64,000 nucleotides of DNA, taken from the NCBI RefSeq assembly GCF_000003815.2, contig NC_049980.1:32300044-32364043 (forward strand). Reading direction: 5' to 3'. This stretch comes from Branchiostoma floridae. Its lineage: Eukaryota; Chordata; Leptocardii; Amphioxiformes; Branchiostomatidae. The position numbers and the translations under genes were made by a program. Each line of letters starts with the position of its first letter. The first letter of the stretch is position 1. Below are positions 35,001-47,000 of this stretch, piece by piece. Below the pieces are notes generated by a model. It had not been told where the DNA came from. It was given only the letters and a program-made list of their open reading frames with translations, and searched no databases.

Positions 35001-38000
35001 AATTTAAGTGGTGCACCCAAAAATTTTTTGGTGCACCCAATTTGTTAAGCTGGGTGCACCAGTGCACCTAATCCCCAAAATGAATTCCGTGCCCTGATGT
35101 TGATTTCAGTTTTTCATTTTCATCTATTTCAGATTTTACGGACATGATGGGTGAAATTTCTGTCCGTCCCAACTAGCAGACTTCCATCCCAGGATGGAAA
35201 GATTATGATTATAATATTAGACAATCTTTTTATAACTAACTACATTCAAACCTGTATTAGGGGCCACCTCTACAGAGGGGCCACCTGTCCATAGTGGCCA
35301 CTTTTTGTCAGTCCCTTGGGTATTTTATCTACAAGTTTCCACCTCTATACAGAGGCCACCTGTCTATAGTGGCCAAATTTGTCCGGTCCCTTGAGTGGCC
35401 GCTATAGACAGGTTTGACTGTACCTAATCTGTCTTTACTTCAATGTTGAACTATAAGTATGAGACTGAATCTTTTATCTACATGACATATCTGCTTAAGT
35501 TGACTTCTCAAGTCAAGATGTCAGAACTTGCAAGGCATTTTTTCTAAGAGACATACTTAACTTTGAGGTATATGGAGTATACTAAAGTAAGCTTCTCAAT
35601 TCTGGGTTTTGCTCCCTTAGATGTGAAACAAACAATCATGTCCTCACTTTAACTTGTTCCTGGCACTAATACGTAAAATAAGTGAGACCATTACTTTGGA
35701 GTATATGTTGCACAATATAGTCTGGGTCACAATTTTGCCCTGCACTATATGACGGACTTATATAAAACAAGTGAGAACTTCACGTGAGGCTATATTCAAT
35801 AGAGTATTAGCAAGCTTCTCAATTTTAAGTTTTGCTCCCTTAAATGTGAATCAAACAATCATGACTGTCCTCACTTTAACTTGTTTCTGGCGCGGACTTC
35901 ACAGTGGTCCAGCATCAGCAGCTCATTCATACAGGCACCCAGGTTGGTGCTCTCTGTGTAGCGCTGAAGAAAACAGGAACAGAGAAGTTAGTTAAAGACT
36001 ATCGTTCATACAGGCACCCAAGTTGGTGCTCTCTGTGTAGCGCTGGAGAAAACAGGAACAGAGAAGTTAGTTAAAGACTATCGTTCATACAGGCACCCAG
36101 GTTGGTGCTCTCTGTGTAGCGCTGGAGAAAACACAGAGGAACAGAGAAGTTAGATAAAGACTATCGTTCATACAGGCACCCAGGTTGGTGCTCTCTGTGT
36201 AGCGCTGGAGAAAACACTCAGGAACAGAGAAGTTAGTTAAAGACTATCGTCCATGCAGGCACCCAGGTTGGTGCTCTCTGTGTAGCGCTGGAGAAAACAC
36301 AGAAGAACAGAGAAATTAGTTAAAGACTATCGTTCATACAGGCACCCAGGTTGGTGCTCTCTGTGTAGCGCTGGAGAAAACACTCAGGAACAGAGAAGTT
36401 AGTTAAAGACTATCGTCCATGCAGGCACCCAGGTTGGTACTCTCTGTGTAGCGCTGGAGAAAACAGGAACAGAGAGAAGTTAGTTAAAGACTATCGTTCG
36501 TACAGGCACCCAGGTTGGTGCTCTCTGTGTAGCGCTAGAGAAAACAGGAACAGAGAAGTTAGTTAAAGACTATCGTTCATACAGAAGTTAGTTAAAGACT
36601 ATCGTCCATACAGGCACCCAGGTTGGTGCTCTCTGTGTAGCGCTACAGAAAACAGGAACAGAGAAGTTAGTTAAAGACTATCGTCCATACAGGCACCCAG
36701 GTTGGTGCTCTCTGTGTAGCGCTAGAGAAAACAGGAACAGAGAAGTTAGTTAAAGACTATCGTTCATACAGAAGTTAGTTAAAGACTATCGTTCGTACAG
36801 GCACCCAGGTTGGTGCTCTCTGTGTAGCGCTACAGAAAACAGGAACAGAGAAGTTAGTTAAAGACTATCGTCCATACAGGAACCCAGGTTGGTGCTCTCT
36901 GTGTAGCGCTACAGAAAACAGGAACAGAGAAGTTAGTTAAAGACTATCGTTCATACAGGCACCCAGGTTGGTGCTCTCTGTGTAGCGCTACAGAAAACAG
37001 GAACAGTGAGAAATTAGTTAAAGACTATCGTTCATACAGGAACCCAGGTTGGTGCTCTCTGTGTAGCGCTGGAGAAAACAGGAACAGAGAAATTAGTTAA
37101 AGACAATCATTCATACAGGCACCCAAGTTGGTGCTCTCTGTGTAGCGCTGGAGAAAACAGGAACAGAGAAGTTAGTTAAAGACTATCGTTCATACAGGCA
37201 CCCAGGTTGGTGCTCTCTGTGTAGCGCTACAGAAAACACAGAGGAACAGAGAAGTTAGTTAAAGACTATCGTTCATACAGGCACCCAGGTTGGTGCTCTC
37301 TGTGTAGCGCTGGAGAAAACAGGAACAGAGAAGTTAGTTAAAGACTATCGTTCATACAGGCACCCAGGTTGGTGCTCTCTGTGTAGCGCTACAGAAAACA
37401 CAGAGGAACAGAGAAGTTAGTTAAAGACTATCGTTCATACAGGCACCCAGGTTGGTGCTCTCTGTGTAGCACTGGAGAAAACAGGAACAGAGAAGTTAGT
37501 TAAAGACTATCGTTCATACAGGCACCCAGGTTGGTGCTCTCTGTGTAGCGCTACAGAAAACAGGAACAGAGAAGTTAGTTAAAGACTATCGTTCATACAG
37601 GCACCCAGGTTGGTGCTCTCTGTGTAGCGCTGGAGAAAACACAGAGGAACAGAGAAGTTAGTTAAAGACTATCGTTCATACAGGCACCCAGGTTGGTGCT
37701 CTCTGTGTAGCGCTGGAGAAAACACACAGGAACAGAGAAGTTAGTTAAAGACTATCGTTCATACAGGCACCCAGGTTGGTGCTCTCTGTGTAGCGCTACA
37801 GAAAACAGGAACAGAGAAGTTAGTTAAAGACTATCGTTCATACAGGCACCCAGGTTGGTGCTCTCTGTGTAGCGCTGGAGAAAACACAGAGGAACAGAGA
37901 AGTTAGTTAAAGACTATCGTTCATACAGGCACCCAGGTTGGTGCTCTCTGTGTAGCGCTGGAGAAAACACACAGGAACAGAGAAGTTAGTTAAAGACTAT

Positions 38001-41000
38001 CGTTCATACAGGCACCCAGGTTGGTGCTCTCTGTGTAGCGCTACAGAAAACAGGAACAGAGAAGTTAGTTAAAGACTATCGTTCATACAGGCACCCAGGT
38101 TGGTGCTCTCTGTGTAGCGCTGAAGAACATCAAAGGGAAATGGAGAAATTAGCAAAATGTCCAGACAATATGCACAATGAACAAAATAATGAAATAAAAA
38201 TGAATGCCCCAGCTCAGGCCCACAGGAATCTGAGAACTTTTTGAAACCCTAAGCTTGCAGTAATACAGGAAATATTACACACAGAGATGTTGAGCCAGTA
38301 TATATGTCACAGTAGAGATCACGATCCAGTAGAATTGCGATCGGGATCTGCCCTAGGACAAACTCTGATCCAAACTCAAATGATATAAATTATGATATGA
38401 TATTATGTACACTTAATAGCTATACATCTCAAAGTATTTACATGTTGCAGATAGCAGCCATCACCTATACTCTTGAGTCAATTTGGTTTGAAGTCTTTTG
38501 AACCACCTGTATCTACCTTAAATTTTATTTTAAATTATAGGATTGCACTTACCCTGTTAAAGCCAGCATTCAGTAGGGGCAGAATGCTCGGCTCTTCTTT
38601 CTCATTGGGTCTGTGGACATAAATCATTTCAAGTTGACCAAGAAACTCAAGAAAAACAAGAAGTCTTTAAAGGATCAACAGTACTAGTAATTCTTCAAAC
38701 TCAGTCAATTCAATGTTTTGGTCAATCATTAGTTGATTGCCTGTAGTGACCTGACACTACAGTGAACATGGTAACCACTTCATATTTCTCACATACTGGT
38801 ACATGTAGATGCATGTGGTAATGGAAAGATAGTGATTTTTGTTTACATATTAATTAGAAAACATTGTAATTTGTTGTCATATGGTCATTGCAATTTGTTG
38901 TCATATGGTCGTTAGAAATAAAAGTATTCGGAACACTGGGCCGAAAACCAGCCATACAAAAGGAAGGCCGTGACTCTGCAGCAAGTGCCTGCAGTATGGC
39001 GAAAAGGTTGCCACTGCCTGTGGGACCTGGAGAATCTCTTAGGGAACATGATTAGACATTGTAATTTGGTGTCATACATGTACATGGTCTTTAAAATTAG
39101 TATTTTGAACACTGGGCTGACAACCAGCCATACAAAAGGAAGGAGACTCTGCATCCAGATCCTTGCTTCAGGGACCAATTTGGTGCCAATGTGTGGATGA
39201 TACTCAGATTCAGATATTTGTTATTGTAATTTCATGTCAAATGGTCTTTAAAAATTGAGGCATTTTAAACATTGGGCCAAAAATCCAGCCATGCGAAAAC
39301 TAGACAACTTTGCAGCAAGTGGCTGCAGTATGGTGAAAAGGTTGCCACTGCCTGGGGACCTGGAGAATCTCTTAGGAAACCTGCCCAAAACCAGATTGCA
39401 TAACGTTTCCCAGACAGGCCTGACCCAGGTTCAAGGTTGTCACGCAGGCAGTGCTGTCACAACTGGGAGCAGGCAAGGTCTCTACTAGACTGGATCCCAG
39501 GCTGTTTTGAGGGCCTGAACAGTTTACTTCCTCAACTCCAGGGCCAACATGCCGCCAAGGAAATCTTACTACAGTCCAATTCCAATTAGATTCTGAGTCA
39601 GACTGTTTCTAAGGCCTATATACACAGGCCAACTTCTGGGCTCTAGGGACAACATGCCCCCATGGAATTTTCATTACAGACCTCTCTTGAGCCAGACTGT
39701 TTCCAGGGCCTACACAGACCAGCTCCTCTCCCAAGGTAGTTTTTCCACAGCTCCCCTCATGTTGTTCAGGAATAATTAAGGGAGGGTTGTGGTCAAACTT
39801 CCTTAATTTGGGGAGCATGTTGGTCCTAGAGCCAAGGAGCCGGCCTGTGTAGACCCTGGAATTCTAACTCAGAGGGGACTGTAATAAAATGTAACTGGGG
39901 GCATGCTGGCCCTAGAGCCGAGGAGCTGGCCTATGTTGGTCCAGGCTGGGAACAGTCTAGCTCCGATGCAGAGTTTAACTCAGGGGGCTATAGCAAGATT
40001 TCCTTGGGGCATGTTGGCTCTGGAGCCAAGGAACTGTTTCCAGGGAACAGTCTGGGTTCAAGTCTAAGTCTTCCCTGCTCTGACTTTGAGTAGAGTTTGC
40101 AAACATGTGGAAAACAGCACACGTACAAGTCATGGATATTACATAAACAGCAGTCCGCAAGACTTCTCAGTGGAGTATACGTTGGGTTGATTGTAAAGCT
40201 TAATAGGCAACAGGTTTTGCTTGGTATCAATGTTACATGGAGCCTTTGGAAAACATTCAATGAGTTCAGTGGTTCAACAGGTATTCTGTTTCCATTTACT
40301 ACTTACTGTGTAGTACATTTAAGAAGGTTATCCATCCAGGTAAACAATACTTGAAGGCAAATCAAACTCTATGTGATGAAGGTTAGACATCCTGGTAATG
40401 AAATAGCCCAAAAGTTGTTACTCATATCAAGCAACTGGATATGATTTGGGAAACAGTCAGGCAATTAAGTAGCATCCACTAGTTTAAACTAGCATCCAAA
40501 ACTAGTGGATGCTAGACTAATTCAAAACGTCTGATCTTTTCCAAAATCATATCCAGTTGCTTGAGTAACTGCTTTTTGGCCAAATCAATCTCTACAAAAC
40601 ATCTTTGGATAAAATTCTGAGATTTACTTCCAGACACTTCCAGTGACATCCATCACTCTTTAAGAATGAACTGGCAGTCTAAATGTACAATATTACAAGT
40701 TTAAGTTAAAAGACAGATCATTATGTGAAACTCACGACTTTCTGGTCACTGCGACGACTACTGCATGCTCACAGGACTTTATTGCACGAATTGATCTGTA
40801 ATGAGAGATAATTACACCATAATTAGTACATGACTGCATGTTGTAAGGTACTGCATTCATCATTTAGGATGGTAATGCAATGTCACTGGCCATGGCGTTA
40901 AACCCCTACACATAAAAGAACCCTACTACACACTTTTCTAAAAGAGTACGGCTAAAAATGCATTAACCAAAGTGAAGCTGCATGGTATTAGTAACAGTAC

Positions 41001-44000
41001 GTATGGGAAAAAAAAATCCTGCAATATACATGTATATAAGTATTTGGCTTGTAATTCGGGCATAAATTTGCAATAAAGAAAGTTGTAATGTAAAAAAATT
41101 GACACCATAATATTAACATGGTCTATGTGTACTAGCTTCATTCTCCATGGATTTTTATTGAATGAAAAATTGCGATTACATAGATTGTGTATAAGACAAT
41201 GAAGTTCATATCTCTATAATCTATTGGTTGTATCAAGCTGTATTCTAATGCAAAACATTGTTCATCTTCTACTCTATGTTCGTTCCCAGCAGCATTTCTT
41301 CCCAACAGCCCAGAAGCTCTGGCACCATCTGGATTCGATATCCAGGCAGCAGCCTTGACAAGATGGGAGCAGTGCGCAGGCTCCCAGTCCTGACGTCAAC
41401 ATGCACTCACCCCTGGCGTCACCCCTGGCAGGGGGCAGGCCAAACGGCATTGAACTCTAAAATAAATCTTGGAAATCTCCGGCACACCAAACGGCATTGA
41501 ACTCTACTGTATTTTCTCGAATAAAGTACGCACCCCAATTCAAGTACTGTAAATGCATTTAAGTTCTTGGGTGATTTGATTTCGCTGTAGCGGGAAAGGG
41601 GACTTTTCGCATTGGATTTAAGTTTGCGGTAACACCATAGGCAGTCTAATACCATAATAGAAAAATGTTCGCGGTGGTTTTAAGTTCGGGATGAAGTGGT
41701 CACCGCGAAAACCTCGAACATTAATCCACCGTGAACATTTCTATATTTACAGTAACATTTCTGATTTGGGGCTAGTCTCAGACAGATCTGTGGGACTGAA
41801 AGGTAACATAGCGAAAACTCAAAAAAAGTATGCACCCCTTCTCCACCAATTTTGAACAGGCCTTGAACTGGATAAATTCAAATTTATGATATCTTACCCA
41901 GGTTATTTTGAATATGGCCCTACTGTCATTGTCCCTACACACTTGTGAATTTCCTGCTGCCCCCCAACTTTGGCAACAACTTGCAGCACTTTTCAATTTT
42001 GAAAAGTTTAAAAAGTGTGTACTTTATTCGAGAAAATACGGTAGAATACATCTTGAAAGCTCCTGCCCGTCACTCATATGCCAAACCATGTACGTGCCAG
42101 CTTTCACCCTGTTATACGTGTTTTTAGTGATAACATGTACATGTTTGTGTAAAGATATCATTCCATGTTTTTGGATTTGCATGGACTTCATGGTAACGCT
42201 CGTTCACCTTTATCCACGGGGTAACCTATATGCGTTGTTTTTCTAAACAAGGTAATTTGTCAGACAAAGCAGACAGGTTGTAGTTTTAAACTGCAATATA
42301 TTGGAAATATTGCAATTTGAAACCAACATCCGTCAACATGATATCCCCCAAATACCTTCTTTTTAAAAGCAACAGATATAGGTTACCCAACGGATAAAGG
42401 TGAACTAGTGTTATATATTGGTATCCCTATTTAACGTCCCATCTGAAAAACAGATGCAGCCTAAAGGGACTTGAACCAGACTCTCCAAGTTACCAGCTTA
42501 TTGGAAGCAGGCGCTCAACTGTGAGGCTACTACCAGTCGAGTTGTATTACCTAGCTAACGTTAACAGAGCTACAGGGATCTGGCAGAGGGCTGCAATTAA
42601 CTTGTTGAATTTATTTAATACTCTTCGATAAAAACTTTGTTATTTTTGTCCGCACTGTATATCTGACCTTGGACTCTTGAGTCTTGTGTGCGATGAACAA
42701 AGTTTAAGTGACATGACAAGAAACAGATCAATGGAAAGGTTACCGTAAGTCATTGACATCGAAGTTCCTTGACATCAGGTTCAAACCAAGAATTGAAATC
42801 AATAAACAGACAAAGGTTTCAGTCCTTTGCTGACATTCAAAGTTCACTGACATCAGCCGGTCCAAAGGGTAACCACTCGCATGTAAACCATAGGGCAACG
42901 AACTCTGGAACGTTATGTAATGTGGCTCTATGTGGTGCTTTGGCAGATAAACTAGGTAATGAAGAGTAAGCCAAGCCCCGTATCCACCGCAACAGTTTCA
43001 GTCTGCAACCCACTGACAACATCTGGCATTGCCTCCTCTTGGAGACAGTTCAGAAGTCAACAATACAAGACTGTTAGCTGTGGGAAAATGTATGGAGAGC
43101 TGTATCTGATAATTCTAGAACAAGATGACTAACGGGAGGGGGCCATACTTCGACAGCCGTTCTAAGTGGATGCGCATGGCTTTTGTAAATGTACATTTTA
43201 CAGTGAACTCATCAAAAACAAGTTAAGATCTTGTATGCATCCATATAACTGTTATTGAAGCTGTACAGATATATTTTTCATTTAACGGTAGCGTTCCGCA
43301 CTGTACTTTGACAGCGCACGAAACTTACGGCAGGTTTTCGGCTTGCGTCCTAGCAGAACGTTCCAACACAGAAAAGGGGTCCAAACTCCGACATAGTAAC
43401 AACCAGACCATCGCCGTGCATTTTTTAACAACTTATGCAAATAGAATAGCACTAAAAGTCTTCATTATCATTTTTTTGTACCAAATATGGGTCATTTTTT
43501 GTATTACGCGACTTATTCAAATACGGTGTGTTGAAATGTTTACCTCTCATGGTGAGACCAACTTGCCGCAAAACGGCAGCGCATCGTTTACGTTGGACTG
43601 TGGTGGCATTTTCGCTTTTCGGCTTCCTTGATTGCCTTTTCATCCTGTCTTTAGGCAACAGCAATGGCTACAGGATTTTTTAGTCGGTAGGGATAGATTT
43701 TTCTTGAATGTTTGTCGCTCTACGGACGGGTTGACTGAGTTCAACGTGTTGAGCATCGCTCGGCCGCCGGCGTGCGTGATAGTAAAATGGCGGGGCCCCG
43801 ACTGCGTGAACATTGTGGCATCATTTTAGCTCCGTTTATCCAACCCAATTAAAGGCAAAACAGAACACAGGTATTATTTTTCGTAAGGCTAATAAACATC
43901 ATTTCTATGAGTGGTGGTATTTTTTCACATGTCGTATTTTGCGAAGAATAATTCAAGAGTTTCCCGGGCCATGGTCTCGATACGTTCGCTCGTCAACTTG

Positions 44001-47000
44001 CACGGAAGGCGTTAAACTTGTGCAAGTTTTTCAATCGTTATCTGTGGGACTTGCTAACTTCTACACATACCCCGCCTTTGTAGTTATTTACAACAAGGTT
44101 TAGTCTACAGCAGCGTTCCCGCCAGGTTCTTGAAAGTATGCGTCCAAATATTTGGGAGGGGCGTAATGAGCGCCGGAGGCGCGAGACGAGCGCCGCAGGC
44201 GCTCGCATTCTAGGGGGGTCCGGGGGCATGCTCCCCCTGGAAAATTTGAATTTTCAAACCCTCTAGAACACAATTTCCTGCAATTTGAGAGGATAATCAT
44301 GCACTTGAGATTGGACGTCGGTTGCCTCTTTTACTCCCATTTTCAGTTATCGACGACCACCCTCTACCAATTTTTTTCCGTCATTGACTAAAAAAATGTC
44401 TACCTCCTGCGATCGATGTTGCGCCCTCCCGCATCAAATACAGTAGTTTTCCGAGACGATAAAATAACGGCGCCATCACACTTTGTGTTTTTTTCTATTT
44501 TGCCCGATGATTTTACTCTAATTTTTCGAATCGGTGGGGTTTTACAAGGCCGCGCCGTCATTTTCTACGAGCGTGCTTTTGTTTCCTGCGACCTCAGGTA
44601 ACCCCGTTTTCGGAGTGAAATCTTTGGTTGGATTTCTTTTTAAATAGACCAAGGACGTTATACATTACTCGAAGGAGGACGATCTGTTGCCTCTTTGGCA
44701 GTGATCAGTGCCGGTGTAGCCTTGAAGGAGTAGCCAGAAAGACGTCCCAGCGTGCTGGGCGCTGCGATCGACGATCCATCTGGGGAGGGGGGCGTGCCGC
44801 GCCATGTGCCACGGAGGCCAATGCTAGTGCACAACCGACTCGATCGACAATATTGCGGCCCCTTTTCTGCCGCAAATTTTGTCTTTTTGAAACAAAAGAA
44901 ATTTTGTAAATAAGAAATAAAGTGTATAGTTTTGAATTCTTCACTTATTTACCGCGCACGTTTTTTAACTTGGATAAATGGGGAAACTTTAATAGTAAAT
45001 TGTTAGCAGCTAGGGAAGAAACACAAGTTGCCAGACGACACGGGCGGCTACCAATATCACGTGCGCTAATAGTCAGCAACTTTTTTTCCCGGTGACCAAA
45101 TGACAGAGTGTAACATTACATTTATCGAATGCTGATTGGTTATTAAGATGATTGGATTTGGACCTGGTGGCCAATCTGGACTGCATGGCGCCGGCGGCCT
45201 GTTGTCAAAAATACCGACTGCCAATCATCTGCCCACAGCGTGAGAACTTTTGTTGAGATGTGCAGCACTCGCGCAGAACAGTTTGTTCGTTCAATACTTG
45301 TATTGCCCACAAATCTTTAACAAATACGTGAAAATTAGGACAAGTTAGTATTATGTTGATATCAGAATATAAAATCTGCATAAGATTTCTTCGAGTGTTA
45401 AAGAATGCTGACTGTCAGATGTATTTCACGGACTACAAAAAATTACATTGCGCAACGGACGGCTCAGACTGGCGCGTGGCAGGGTGTGTTGCACATGGAT
45501 TCGCTAGTTGTAAAACGTGCCGCCCTCCGCCCCATGCTCAGACTACTGGGATGACCGGAAAGTGAAGAATTTGAAGTATAAATTGTAAAGGTAGGATTCC
45601 TTCTTATAAAGACAGATTTTTTAAAAAGATTCCAGATACATTTTGTACACTGGTGGTACAGGTCAGCCTTTCTTTCAGAATTTTTTATGGACGCATTCAG
45701 CTGAGCCGAGTGCGTCTTTCCAGAAAAAGATGCATCCAAAGACGTAAAGACGTATGCCTGGCGGGAACGCTGGTCTACAGCTAGTTGTACTTCTTATGTG
45801 CAGGCATCCATGCATTTCTCCGCAACAATGATTTTTAAAACCTGACGAAGTTTGGACCCCTGTCGAAGTATGGCCCCCTCCCGTTACCCTAATTAATTAT
45901 AATATACAAGTTGTAAGTGCAGAAATGGTCGCGGATTTCACAGTGGCCAGTTCACCATGAACTGGCCCATTAACACTTTAACTCATCAGATCTTTGCATC
46001 TTCTATTAGTCTGACTAAAATTGCGTTCCAAGTGGTGGGCCCTACAACCCCAGCCAGCAAGAGATTGTGTAAACACAGGCTACATCTTCTATTCCCTGTA
46101 CTACACAAAATTCAAAACAAAGAAAACTTCCCCTTTACCTGCAAAGCGCCTCGGCATCGAAGTTTCGGGAGTGTCGGTGGTCGATGATGACCAGGTCGTG
46201 ATGCTTCTGGAGGAATGCCTCCAGCGCGCTCTCGGAGTTACGCGCCAGCTCACAGCGGTAGCCAAGACGCTCGCAGGCCCACCAGAACGTGTCGCTTTGG
46301 CTGTCTTCTTTGGCAAACACCATCAAGATCTGGAGGAGAAAATGCAAAGGGATGGAAAATTTTAGCTGCACTACTCCGAATTTAGGAAGTATGGATCATG
46401 CTAAAATTGTTCAGGAACCATTGCTATTTTTTCTTTCATACTGTATAGGTGGTAACTGTCAATGCAGCTAATAACAAATTCCATATACACCTACATTTTA
46501 TGTATGAATAACCCAGTACATGGACCAGTGCAGGTTACCTGCACAGCTCCAATTTTACCTGCACTAACCTGCATATTATGCAGGTGATATTTCGAGTCCT
46601 GGCTTGACAACATGTGTGCGGCCACCAGGCCACCCACGGAATTGAATACTCACGATACACAGGGCCCATATCATGATACCGGTAGCTGCCGACAAAAGCT
46701 TGAAGTGATGCTTCTTCCGTGTTCAGCGAAAATGTTAATATCAAACACATTCTTTGTTAACGGACGAGCATGACAACATTACGGTTGGTGAGTAAAATCC
46801 CCCCAATGACGAAAGCAGTTTGCGTGGTTCAAAGGGGTCTAATTGGAAGGATGTAATTGTTGGCCACATCCTGCTTATATAACTTATGCACTGGAAATCG
46901 CATTTTGCGTTTGAATCTCGCCCACTTAACCCTTAAACTGCCAAATCCGGATATATCCGGCACATATACATGCACTGTGTGCCGCATCCGGATATATCCG

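Noticed and set aside
35970-38125. Regular direct repeats resembling a CRISPR array
   Set aside because: The repeated part includes PDE8 exon 6 coding sequence, the spacers are themselves repeated, and the genome is clearly eukaryotic.
39255-40354. Several 60-90 codon frames in the exon 4-5 intron
   Set aside because: They overlap repeat units on both strands, show no homology that I recognise and have no exon-like borders.
42425-42545. A tRNA gene
   Set aside because: A and B boxes are present but no convincing cloverleaf or acceptor stem; better explained as a SINE head.
44628-44909. Open frame inside the 1.66-kb hAT element as transposase
   Set aside because: No recognisable hAT motif and too short; the element appears non-autonomous.
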